Part shown: one piece after another, positions 57,518 to 64,000 of the stretch
Numbering within the stretch: the first letter of the stretch is position 1
Layout: every line of letters begins with the position of its first letter
Assembly (NCBI RefSeq): GCF_031458235.1
Contig: NZ_JAVDYB010000001.1
Coordinates: forward strand, 1,943,001-2,007,000
DNA from: Catenuloplanes atrovinosus
Lineage (GTDB): Bacteria; Actinomycetota; Actinomycetes; Mycobacteriales; Micromonosporaceae
Direction of reading: 5' to 3'
DNA: 64,000 nt
Program-made: the position numbers and the translations under genes
The notes under the pieces: model-generated
The model's database searches: none
Seen by the model: the letters and a program-made list of their open reading frames with translations, nothing else
Told to the model about the DNA's origin: nothing

Positions 57518-57716
57518 CCGCGTCACCTTTACCTCATGCCGGTACTTTCCCCACCTTTCGGCGCTCAGCCCGCGAGGTTGAGGAAAAGGTGACCCGGACT
57601 CCCGGATTCGTGCCACCGGCCCGGTACACACTCGACCGTCCATGATCGACCTGCCTAGGCTTCCCCCGCCACGCCGCGCCGCTGATGGCGCGGCATCGAC
57701 GAGCAACGGGGGTTTC

Positions 57717-58853
57717 ATGTACGCGATCAGTCGTGCCGCCGGCCTGACCGGCGGCATCGCGGCGCTCGCCGCGGCCGGGTTCATCGTCACCGCGGTACCC
57801 GCCCACGCGGCGGCGGCCGGTTCCGTCGTCGCGGTCACCGACGGTGTGTTCACCGAGTTCGTCGCCGGTGCCGGGCAGGTCAACGACCTGCTGATCACCG
57901 GCGCCGGCTCCTCGCTCACGTTCACCGACGTACACCCGATCACGGCCGGCCCGGGCTGCACCGCGGTCGCCGGCACCACGGTCACCTGTGACGTCGGCAC
58001 GCCGGAGAACGTGTACGCGCTCCAGGTCCGGGTGCTGGACGGCCGGGACATCGTCCGCAACGAATCCTCGACCGCCGTGATGATCTACGGCGGCGCCGGC
58101 GACGACACGCTGATCGGGTCCGACTCCGCCGGCGACGAACTGCACGCCGAGGAGGGTGACGACACCGTCGACGGCCGGTCCGGCAACGACACGGTGAGCG
58201 GCGGCGAGGGCCGCGACACGGTCCGCGGCGGGGCGGGCGACGACGACGTCAACGGCACCTCGCCGTTCGGCCCGGCCGACGACGGCGACGACGTGCTCCA
58301 CGGCGGCGACGGTGACGACACGGTCGGCGGCGGCGCCGGGAGCGACCTGGTCGACGGCGGCGCGGGCGACGACGTGCTCTACGGCGACCAGGACGGCACC
58401 GGGGCCGGCGAGGACACGCTGCTCGGCGGCGACGGCGACGACGACCTGATCGGCGGCCTGCGCGCCGACGTGCTGGACGGCGGCGCCGGCCGGGACGCGG
58501 GCTACTACACCGAGCGGGAGACCGGCGTGGTCGCGTCGCTCAACGGCGTGCGCGGCGACGACGGCGAGCCCGGCGAGGGTGACTCGCTCCTGGCCGTGGA
58601 GAGCCTCTACGGCTCCACCGGCGACGACGTCCTCACCGGCGACGACGGCGACAACGTGCTCGAGGGCGGCGCCGGCACCGACGTGATCGACGGGCTGGGC
58701 GGCGACGACCGGCTGATCGGCGGCTGGGGCCTCCCGGCCGACACGGACCGGCTGGACGGCGGCGACCACCGCACCGACGCGGGTGACGTCTGCCAGCTGG
58801 ACGCCGCCGCGGCCGGTACCGCGGTCGCCTGCGAGACGGTCGAGCACGTCTGA
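57717..58853 (+). CDS. Secreted RTX-type calcium-binding repeat protein
   Basis: A 378-residue exported protein. The signal ([26 protein letters not shown]) is followed by about 110 residues with no motif I know, then RTX nonapeptide repeats of the GGxGxDxLx type ([95 protein letters not shown]). These bind calcium and fold into a parallel beta-roll outside the cell. There is no hydrolase or toxin domain, so it is a structural or adhesive protein. ATG 57717 has GGGGG close upstream. Confidence 0.9.
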   Translation: MYAISRAAGLTGGIAALAAAGFIVTAVPAHAAAAGSVVAVTDGVFTEFVAGAGQVNDLLITGAGSSLTFTDVHPITAGPGCTAVAGTTVTCDVGTPENVYALQVRVLDGRDIVRNESSTAVMIYGGAGDDTLIGSDSAGDELHAEEGDDTVDGRSGNDTVSGGEGRDTVRGGAGDDDVNGTSPFGPADDGDDVLHGGDGDDTVGGGAGSDLVDGGAGDDVLYGDQDGTGAGEDTLLGGDGDDDLIGGLRADVLDGGAGRDAGYYTERETGVVASLNGVRGDDGEPGEGDSLLAVESLYGSTGDDVLTGDDGDNVLEGGAGTDVIDGLGGDDRLIGGWGLPADTDRLDGGDHRTDAGDVCQLDAAAAGTAVACETVEHV

Positions 58854-58866
58854 CCGGCCGAGGTGC

Positions 58867-58892
58867 GAGGGCGGGGCCGCGGCCCCGCCCTC
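58867..58892. terminator. 26-base perfect palindrome
   Basis: GAGGGCGGGGCCG is followed directly by its complement; between convergent genes ending at 58853 and 58901. Confidence 0.65.
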
Positions 58893-58900
58893 CGTCGTGC

Positions 58901-59905
58901 TCAGCGCACGGTCAGCACCAGCTTGGCCCGCGCGTGCTCCTGCTCCAGATGGTTGACCGCCTCCGCCGCGGCGTCCAGCGGATACGTCCTCTCGATCACC
59001 GGCCGGACCGCGCCCGACTCGATCAGGTCGCGCAGCGCGTCCAGGTACGCCGCGCGCGGCCGGATCTGCAACGGCAGCAGCCGCTGCGGGCGGGCGGACC
59101 GGGCCAGCAGCCGCCCCTGCACCTGGATGGCCATCGGCCCGAGGAGACTGCCGCCCTCGAAGATCCCGCCGCCGGCCAGCAGCAGCGTGCCGGTCGGCGT
59201 GAGTGCGCGCCGGCAGTCCGCGAGCCGTCGCCGGCCGGTCAGGTCGAAGATCACGTCCCAGTGCCGGCCGAGCGCGGCGAAGTCGGTGGTGGTGTAGTCG
59301 ATGACCTCGTGCGCGCCGAGCGAGGAGACCAGGTCCACGTTCCGGGTGCGGCACACGCCGGTGACCTCCGCGCCGATCGCGGCCGCGATCTGCACCGCGA
59401 ACGTGCCGACGCCGCCGGACGCGCCGTTGATCAGCACGCGCTGGCCCGGCCGGACGCCGGCCAGGTCGCGCAGCCCGTACAGCGCGGTGCTGCCGGCCAG
59501 CGGCACGGCCGCGGCCTCGGCGAACGACAGGTTGACCGGCTTGGCCGCGAGGCTGGTGGACGGCGCCACCGCGAACTCCGCGAACCCGCCACCGACGTCG
59601 CCGAGATCGCCGAAGACCTCGTCACCGGGCGTGAACCGCTCGACGCCGGACCCGACCGCCTCCACCACGCCCGCGATGTCCCGGCCGCGGATCGGCCGCT
59701 TCGGCCCGCGCCGCCCGAAGACCTCCGGCGCGGCGAGCCTGGCGATCCACGGGTCGCCGCGCATGATGTGCCAGTCGGCGGCGTTGACGGCGGCGGCGTG
59801 GACGCGGACGAGGACGTCGCCGGGCCCGGCCGCGGGCGTCGCGACCTCCCCGACCTGGAGCACGGTGGGCGCGGCTCCGTACCGCTGCTGCACGATGGCC
59901 TTCAT
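58901..59905 (-). CDS. NAD(P)-dependent alcohol dehydrogenase / quinone oxidoreductase-like protein
   Basis: A 334-residue medium-chain dehydrogenase/reductase. VLQVGEVATPAAGPGDVLVRVHAAAVNAADW opens the GroES-like fold, RGRDIAGVVEAVGSGVERFTPGDEVFGDLG follows, and RVLINGASGGVGTFAVQIAAAIGAEVTGVC binds NAD(P)H. The structural zinc cysteines are absent, placing it with zeta-crystallin-like quinone reductases or enoyl reductases. The substrate is unknown. It diverges from the ABC operon with about 130 bases between. Confidence 0.92.
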   Translation of the reverse strand: MKAIVQQRYGAAPTVLQVGEVATPAAGPGDVLVRVHAAAVNAADWHIMRGDPWIARLAAPEVFGRRGPKRPIRGRDIAGVVEAVGSGVERFTPGDEVFGDLGDVGGGFAEFAVAPSTSLAAKPVNLSFAEAAAVPLAGSTALYGLRDLAGVRPGQRVLINGASGGVGTFAVQIAAAIGAEVTGVCRTRNVDLVSSLGAHEVIDYTTTDFAALGRHWDVIFDLTGRRRLADCRRALTPTGTLLLAGGGIFEGGSLLGPMAIQVQGRLLARSARPQRLLPLQIRPRAAYLDALRDLIESGAVRPVIERTYPLDAAAEAVNHLEQEHARAKLVLTVR

Positions 59906-59940
59906 GGATACCGACGGTAAGGATCACGCGGGTCCGAGAC

Positions 59941-60022
59941 CATCGGGGACAGCCCTGACCGCTCCCGGAGCCGCCCCACAGGGTTCTCACAGAGCCTCGG
60001 ACGAAAACGCCAGTCCCCGATG
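59941..60022. promoter_or_regulatory. Widely spaced perfect inverted repeat upstream of the ABC operon
   Basis: CATCGGGGAC (59941-59950) and GTCCCCGATG (60013-60022) are a perfect 10-bp inverted repeat across a 62-base spacer, ending 14 bases before the first ABC gene. It may be a two-site operator or a long-range RNA stem. Confidence 0.3.
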
Positions 60023-60036
60023 TCAGCGTGTCCGCC

Positions 60037-60933
60037 ATGAGCATGCGGATCGAGGCGAAGGGCCTCACCAAGCGTTACGGCGCGATTCACGCCGTCGACG
60101 GCCTGAGCTTCACTGTGGAGCCGGGCCGGGTCACCGGCTTCCTCGGGCCGAACGGGGCGGGCAAGACCACCACGATGCGGATGATGCTGGGGCTGGACGC
60201 GCCGTCGTCCGGCTCGGTGACGATCGGTGGAAAACCCTTCCGGGACCACCGGAGCCCGATGCGTACGGTGGGTGCGCTCCTGGACGCCCGCGCCGTGCAT
60301 CCGGGGCGCACGGTGTACCGTCACCTGCTCTGCCTCGCGGAGAGCAACCACCTGCCGGCCCGGCGCGTGCACGAGGTGCTGGAGATGGTGGGCCTGGCCG
60401 GCGTGAGCCGGCGGCGGGCCGGCGGCCTGTCGCTCGGCATGGGCCAGCGGCTCGGCGTGGCGGCGGCGCTGCTCGGTGACCCGCCGGTGCTGATGTTCGA
60501 CGAGCCGGTGAACGGGCTCGACCCGGAGGGCATCCGCTGGATCCGGGTCCTGATGCGCGGGTACGCCGCCCAGGGCCGCACCGTGCTGGTCTCCAGCCAC
60601 CTGATGAGCGAGATGGCGCTGACCGCCGACCACCTGATCGTGCTCGGCCGGGGCCGGCTGCTCGCGGACCGCCCGCTGGACGACGTGGTGTCCCCGGCCG
60701 CCGGCGTCCTGATCCGCACGGAGGCGTCCCGGCGGCTGATCCCGCTGCTCGGCGCGGAACGGGTCACGGTGGCGGCGGACGGCGCGCTGATCGTCACCGG
60801 GATGGACGGCACCGAGGCCGGCGCGATCGCGGCGGCGCACGGCATCGCGCTGTCCGAGCTGAGCCCGCACCGCGTCTCGCTGGAGGACGCGTTCATGGAC
60901 CTGACCGCCGGAAGTCTGGAGTTCACCGCATGA
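60037..60933 (+). CDS. ABC transporter ATP-binding protein
   Basis: A 298-residue ABC ATPase of the drug/bacteriocin-export type. Walker A FLGPNGAGKTTTMRMMLG, Q-loop region PSSGSVTIGGKPF, signature LSLGMGQRLGVAAALLGDP (SLGMGQ instead of LSGGQ, as in this subfamily), Walker B VLMFDEPVNGLDPEGI and the H-loop VSSHLMSEM are all present, so it should be active. A C-terminal regulatory stretch (GVLIRTEASRRLIPLLG) follows. The permease starts with an ATGA overlap. GTG 60028 and ATG 60043 are alternative starts. It drives the exporter whose expression is probably controlled by the response regulator and kinase encoded next. Confidence 0.93.
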   Translation: MSMRIEAKGLTKRYGAIHAVDGLSFTVEPGRVTGFLGPNGAGKTTTMRMMLGLDAPSSGSVTIGGKPFRDHRSPMRTVGALLDARAVHPGRTVYRHLLCLAESNHLPARRVHEVLEMVGLAGVSRRRAGGLSLGMGQRLGVAAALLGDPPVLMFDEPVNGLDPEGIRWIRVLMRGYAAQGRTVLVSSHLMSEMALTADHLIVLGRGRLLADRPLDDVVSPAAGVLIRTEASRRLIPLLGAERVTVAADGALIVTGMDGTEAGAIAAAHGIALSELSPHRVSLEDAFMDLTAGSLEFTA

Positions 60934-61682
60934 TCGGGCTGCTGCGCTCGGAATGGACCAAGCTCAGTAGCCTGCGCTCGACGCCCGGGACCGTGGTGCT
61001 CGCGCTGGCGCTGGCGATCGGGCTGGGGATGCTGGTCGCCAACCGGTTCGGCGCCAGGCACGTGGAGGCTCCGGCCGGGGAGTTCGACCCGGTCTTCACG
61101 AGCCTGTTCGGCCTGTTCAGCCTGGCGCCGCTGGCGATCGGCGCGCTGGGTGTGCTGACCGTGACGTCCGAGTACGCCAGCGGCATGATCCGTACCACCC
61201 TGTGCGCGGTGCCGTGGCGCGGCCGTCTGCTGGCCGCCAAGGCGACCGTGGCGGGCGGGTTCGCGCTGCTGGTGGGCCTGGTGATGGCGATCGGCACGTT
61301 CGCGGCCAGCCAGCCGCAGCTGACGATCGTCGGCGCGCCGCGGGCGGAGTTCGGCGACCCCGGCGTGTTCCGCGCGGTCATCGGCGCGGGGCTGTGGCTG
61401 GCCGGCGTGGCGCTGCTCGGCGTGGCGCTCGGCCTGTTGCTGCGCGCGACCGCGGGCGCGTTCGCGGTGCTGGTGGCCGTGTTGCTGGTGGCGCCGCTGC
61501 TGGCCGACGCGTTGCCGCCCTGGTTCGGTAAGTGGTGGCCGACGATCGCCGGGCAGCAGATCGTGTCCACCGTGCCACAGCCGGACACGCTCGGCCCGTG
61601 GGCCGGGCTCGCGCTGATGTACGCGACGATCGCCGCGCTGCTCGCGCTCTCCTACGCGGTGTTCCGCAGGCGGGATGCTTGA
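60930..61682 (+). CDS. ABC-2 type transporter permease
   Basis: A 250-residue membrane protein with about six helices. It begins MIGLLRSEWTKLSSLRSTPG, the hallmark of ABC-2 permeases of this group, then GTVVLALALAIGLGMLVANRF, LFSLAPLAIGALGVLTVTSEYASGMIRTTLCAVPWR, AKATVAGGFALLVGLVMAIG, GVALLGVALGLLLRATAGAFAVLVAVLLVAPLLA and LALMYATIAALLALSYAVF. It pairs with the ATPase just upstream; the ATGA overlap couples their translation. Substrate unknown. Export of an antimicrobial peptide is typical when such pairs travel with a two-component system. Confidence 0.92.
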   Translation: MIGLLRSEWTKLSSLRSTPGTVVLALALAIGLGMLVANRFGARHVEAPAGEFDPVFTSLFGLFSLAPLAIGALGVLTVTSEYASGMIRTTLCAVPWRGRLLAAKATVAGGFALLVGLVMAIGTFAASQPQLTIVGAPRAEFGDPGVFRAVIGAGLWLAGVALLGVALGLLLRATAGAFAVLVAVLLVAPLLADALPPWFGKWWPTIAGQQIVSTVPQPDTLGPWAGLALMYATIAALLALSYAVFRRRDA

Positions 61683-62364
61683 CGGCATGGAGAGCCTGCT
61701 GGTGGTCGACGACGAGCCGACCGTACGCGAGTTGCTGGCCGCCACGCTGCGGTTCGCCGGGTTCACGGTGTCGTCGGCGGCCACCGCGGCGGAGGCGCTG
61801 GACGCGGCCCGCCGCGAGCCGCCCGACCTGGTGCTGCTGGACGTGATGCTGCCGGACCTGGACGGATTCGAGGTGCTGCGGCGGCTGCGGGTCGGCGGCG
61901 CGCGCGTGCCGGTGCTGTTCCTCACCGCGCGGGACACGCCGGCCGACAAGGTGCGCGGGCTGACGCTGGGCGGCGACGACTACGTGACCAAGCCGTTCGA
62001 CCTGCAGGAACTGCTGGCCCGCATCCGCGCGGTGCTGCGGCGCAGCGGCGGGTCCGAGGCGGACACGCTCACCGCGGGCGACCTGACGCTGGACCCGTCC
62101 GGGATGGCCGTGTCGCTGCGCGGCGAACCGGTACGCCTGTCCCCGACCGAGTTCCGGCTGCTGCACCACCTGATGCGGCACGCCGGGCGGGTGCTGACCA
62201 AGGCGGAGATCCTGGCGGACGTGTGGCGGTACGACTTCGGCGGCGAGACCAGCATCGTCGACACGTACATCAGCTACCTGCGCCGGAAGGTCGACACCGG
62301 CGAGCCGAAGCTGATCCATACCGTGCACGGCGTCGGCTTCGTGCTGCGCAGGCCGCGGTCATGA
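61675..62364 (+). CDS. OmpR/PhoB-family response regulator
   Basis: A 229-residue regulator: receiver [24 protein letters not shown] with phospho-Asp in [17 protein letters not shown], the Thr/Lys switch in [17 protein letters not shown] and [17 protein letters not shown], and a winged-helix DNA-binding domain ([61 protein letters not shown]). It starts eight bases inside the permease gene (ATG 61675; ATG 61687 is an alternative) and overlaps the kinase start by ATGA. It most likely controls the ABC genes upstream in the same operon. Confidence 0.94.
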   Translation: MLDGMESLLVVDDEPTVRELLAATLRFAGFTVSSAATAAEALDAARREPPDLVLLDVMLPDLDGFEVLRRLRVGGARVPVLFLTARDTPADKVRGLTLGGDDYVTKPFDLQELLARIRAVLRRSGGSEADTLTAGDLTLDPSGMAVSLRGEPVRLSPTEFRLLHHLMRHAGRVLTKAEILADVWRYDFGGETSIVDTYISYLRRKVDTGEPKLIHTVHGVGFVLRRPRS

Positions 62365-63668
62365 GCCTGCGCGCACGGCTGCTGGCGATCTGCCTGGTGC
62401 TGCTCACCGCCGGGCTGCTGATCTCGGACACGGTCGCGATCGGCTACCTGCGGCGGCACCTGGTCGAGCGGATCGACACGCAGCTGCGGCTGCTGGCCGA
62501 CGTCTCCCGCGTGGCGCCGGTGCCGGACGCCGGGCGCCAGGTGCTCACCGAGCGGCTCGACCTGGTCCCGGAGCTGTACCTGGGCCCGCCGGCCGGCGCG
62601 CCGTTCGAGGTCCGGGCGGCGGACGGGCCGTACGAGTCCGCGGGCTGGCGGGTGCTGCCGCCGGAGGACGGCGGCGCGGTGGTGGCGATCCGGCTGTCCG
62701 AGGTGGACGCGATCGTGCGCCGGATGTGGGCGGTCACCGGCGGCACGGCCGCGACGCTGGTGGCGGTGCTGGCCGTGGCCGGCTGGTTCGCGGTGCGGGC
62801 CGGGCTGCGGCCGCTGCGCCGGATCGAGGTCACGGCCGCGGCGATCGCGGGCGGCGACCTCACCCACCGGGTGCCGGTCCCGGCCCGGCCGCGCACCGAG
62901 GCGGGCCGGCTGGCCGCGTCGCTGAACGTGATGCTGGAGCAGCTCGCCGCCGCGTTCACGGCCCGGGAACGGTCGGCCGAGCGGATGCGCGCGTTCCTCG
63001 GCGACGTCAGCCACGAGCTGCGCACGCCGCTGTTCGCCATCCGCGGGTTCACCGAGCTGTACCGGATGGGTGGCCTGCCCTCGCGCGCGGACGTGGACCG
63101 GACCATGGCGCACATCGCCCGCGAGTCCGGGCGGCTGGCCGCGCTCGCCGAGGACCTGCTGCTGCTGGCCCGGCTGGAGGAGCCGGGCGTGCTGCACCTG
63201 TCCCCGATGGACCTGCGCACGGTGGCGGCGGACGCGTACCTGGACGTGCGCGCGCTGGACGTCACCCGCCCGGTCACGCTGACCGGCCCGGGCGGCGAGG
63301 GCCCGCCCGGCAGCGCACCGGTCGCCGGCGACGAGGCGCGGCTGCGGCAGGTGGTGACGAACCTGGTCGGCAACGCGATCGCGCACACGCCCGCGGGCAC
63401 GCCGGTGCGGATCGGCGTGGGCACCTGCGGCGACGAGGCGGTGGTGGAGGTCGCGGACGCGGGCCCGGGCCTGACACCCGAGCGCGCCGCCCGCGTCTTC
63501 GACCGCTTCTACCGGGTCACGCCCGGCGGCGCCGGCCTCGGCCTGTCCATCGTCCGCGAGCTGGTGACCGCGCACCGTGGCCGCGTCGACCTGATCACCG
63601 CCCCCGCCCACGGCGCCACCTTCCGCGTGCTCCTGCCCCGCCTCCCCACCCCCACCGCGCCGTCCTAG
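62361..63668 (+). CDS. Sensor histidine kinase of the ABC operon
   Basis: A 435-residue kinase: transmembrane helix [24 protein letters not shown], a short extracytoplasmic sensor (about 30-115), a second helix ([20 protein letters not shown]), HAMP ([25 protein letters not shown]), H-box [19 protein letters not shown] (His218) and a GHKL ATPase (N-box [14 protein letters not shown]1 [18 protein letters not shown]2 [19 protein letters not shown]). The domain set is complete. It is the last of four overlapping genes: ATPase, permease, regulator, kinase. Such operons usually sense and export a compound at the membrane. Confidence 0.94.
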   Translation: MSLRARLLAICLVLLTAGLLISDTVAIGYLRRHLVERIDTQLRLLADVSRVAPVPDAGRQVLTERLDLVPELYLGPPAGAPFEVRAADGPYESAGWRVLPPEDGGAVVAIRLSEVDAIVRRMWAVTGGTAATLVAVLAVAGWFAVRAGLRPLRRIEVTAAAIAGGDLTHRVPVPARPRTEAGRLAASLNVMLEQLAAAFTARERSAERMRAFLGDVSHELRTPLFAIRGFTELYRMGGLPSRADVDRTMAHIARESGRLAALAEDLLLLARLEEPGVLHLSPMDLRTVAADAYLDVRALDVTRPVTLTGPGGEGPPGSAPVAGDEARLRQVVTNLVGNAIAHTPAGTPVRIGVGTCGDEAVVEVADAGPGLTPERAARVFDRFYRVTPGGAGLGLSIVRELVTAHRGRVDLITAPAHGATFRVLLPRLPTPTAPS

Positions 63669-64000
63669 GTGTGCTGTCCCGCGGTTCGATCCGATCACGT
63701 GAATCCGCCCGGGCTCGGCGCGGAGAGGGGTGCGGTGTCGTCGGAGCGGTGGCGAGGAATTCCAGGGGGCGGCGGATCAGCCGGCCTCCAGCGCCGACGT
63801 GCGGGCCGTAGCCGACCTCGTCCCCGAGCGCCTCGACCAGATTCGGAGCCAGCTCCGGCACCGGCGAGTATGCGCGGCCCGCGACCGTTTCCACCCCTCG
63901 GATCAAGATCCCTCGCCGGGGGGTACGGCGTCGCGTGCGCCTCCGTGGGTCGTGGTGACCAGCGGCGGCACCGGCTCCGATGCGGCGGCGGAGCGGCGGC
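63669..64000. other. 332-base right edge, gene content unresolved
   Basis: Two open frames compete. On the minus strand a TTG at 63906 opens a frame with VETVAGRAYSPVPELAPNLV that runs into the kinase gene and stops at 63595. On the plus strand a frame containing SADVRAVADLVPERLDQIRS runs off the window. Neither has a clear ribosome binding site or a family I recognise. Confidence 0.4.

Noticed and set aside
55097-57592. An 831-codon plus-strand frame
   Set aside because: Antisense to the DosR-like regulator and the chemoreceptor; no recognisable domain.
58080-58740. Short periodic DNA repeats that might suggest a CRISPR or satellite array
   Set aside because: They encode RTX nonapeptide repeats in frame; no identical repeats with unique spacers.
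57717-58853. RTX toxin
   Set aside because: Only a signal peptide and calcium-binding repeats are present, with no toxin or lipase domain and no type I secretion genes.
1-64000. Prophage, insertion sequence, integron or biosynthetic gene cluster
   Set aside because: No transposase, integrase, phage structural gene, PKS/NRPS or terpene synthase is seen; the dispersed repeats carry no enzyme.

Overview
The window is about 73% GC by eye with a very strong G/C third-codon bias, many GTG starts, two-component and partner-switching regulators, a methyl-accepting chemotaxis protein and several Tat/Sec-exported enzymes. This points to a filamentous actinomycete, most likely Micromonosporaceae (Actinoplanes/Catenuloplanes-like, possibly with motile spores). 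That placement is inference from gene content and composition, not from a marker gene. I see about 58 protein genes, no rRNA or tRNA, no CRISPR array, no insertion sequence and no prophage.

Layout. 0-2.2 kb: the start of pgi (runs off the left edge) and a STAS-like/HATPase regulator. 2.2-7.1 kb: a tightly overlapping five-gene cassette of the STM4015-STM4014-STM4013-STM4012-STM4011 type (repeat protein, ATP-grasp, alkaline-phosphatase-fold hydrolase, two radical SAM enzymes). It is conserved but functionally unexplained and is the best candidate here for an undescribed system. 7.1-9.1 kb: a secreted CocE-type hydrolase. 9.4-11.3 kb: an HD-kinase/RNA ligase pair that looks like an RNA-repair module. 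11.4-20.4 kb: TetR, FKBP, a PRMT-like methyltransferase, App1, a diguanylate cyclase with an unknown coupled partner, and an MMPL exporter. 20.5-24.6 kb: a hybrid PAS/PAS/GAF histidine kinase, a GNAT and a secreted hydrolase. 24.6-30.4 kb: aroA, tex and dgt. 30.4-38.4 kb: a proline-rich membrane protein, an ArsR-SRPBCC pair with a nested palindromic operator, DUF3626, a flavoprotein, a short acyl-CoA dehydrogenase-like protein, a spermidine-synthase-like protein, a 65-residue membrane peptide, an HPt protein and a GNAT.

38.4-46.8 kb: a secreted metzincin-like protease; an operon of a Tat-signal mini-protein, DUF4331 and a His-rich-start small protein; a CPCC protein; an orphan radical SAM protein; DUF1028; a flavodoxin-like protein and an MFS sugar exporter. 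46.8-49.2 kb: a gene-poor stretch holding two oppositely oriented copies of a dispersed repeat around a long hairpin, then a STAS/SpoIIE phosphatase pair and MarR. 49.3-55.1 kb: exported proteins, including an M14 carboxypeptidase of about 1,000 residues and a LamG protein. 55.1-59.9 kb: a DevR/DosR-like regulator, a chemoreceptor, an RTX-repeat protein and a quinone-oxidoreductase-type dehydrogenase. 60.0-63.7 kb: an ABC exporter operon fused to its own response regulator and kinase. The last 330 bases are unresolved.

Two global patterns stand out. First, about a dozen genes have a TAnnnT-like -10 box exactly 6-8 bases before the start codon and no ribosome binding site, so they are probably transcribed leaderless. 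Second, most convergent gene ends share perfect GC hairpins without a U-tract.
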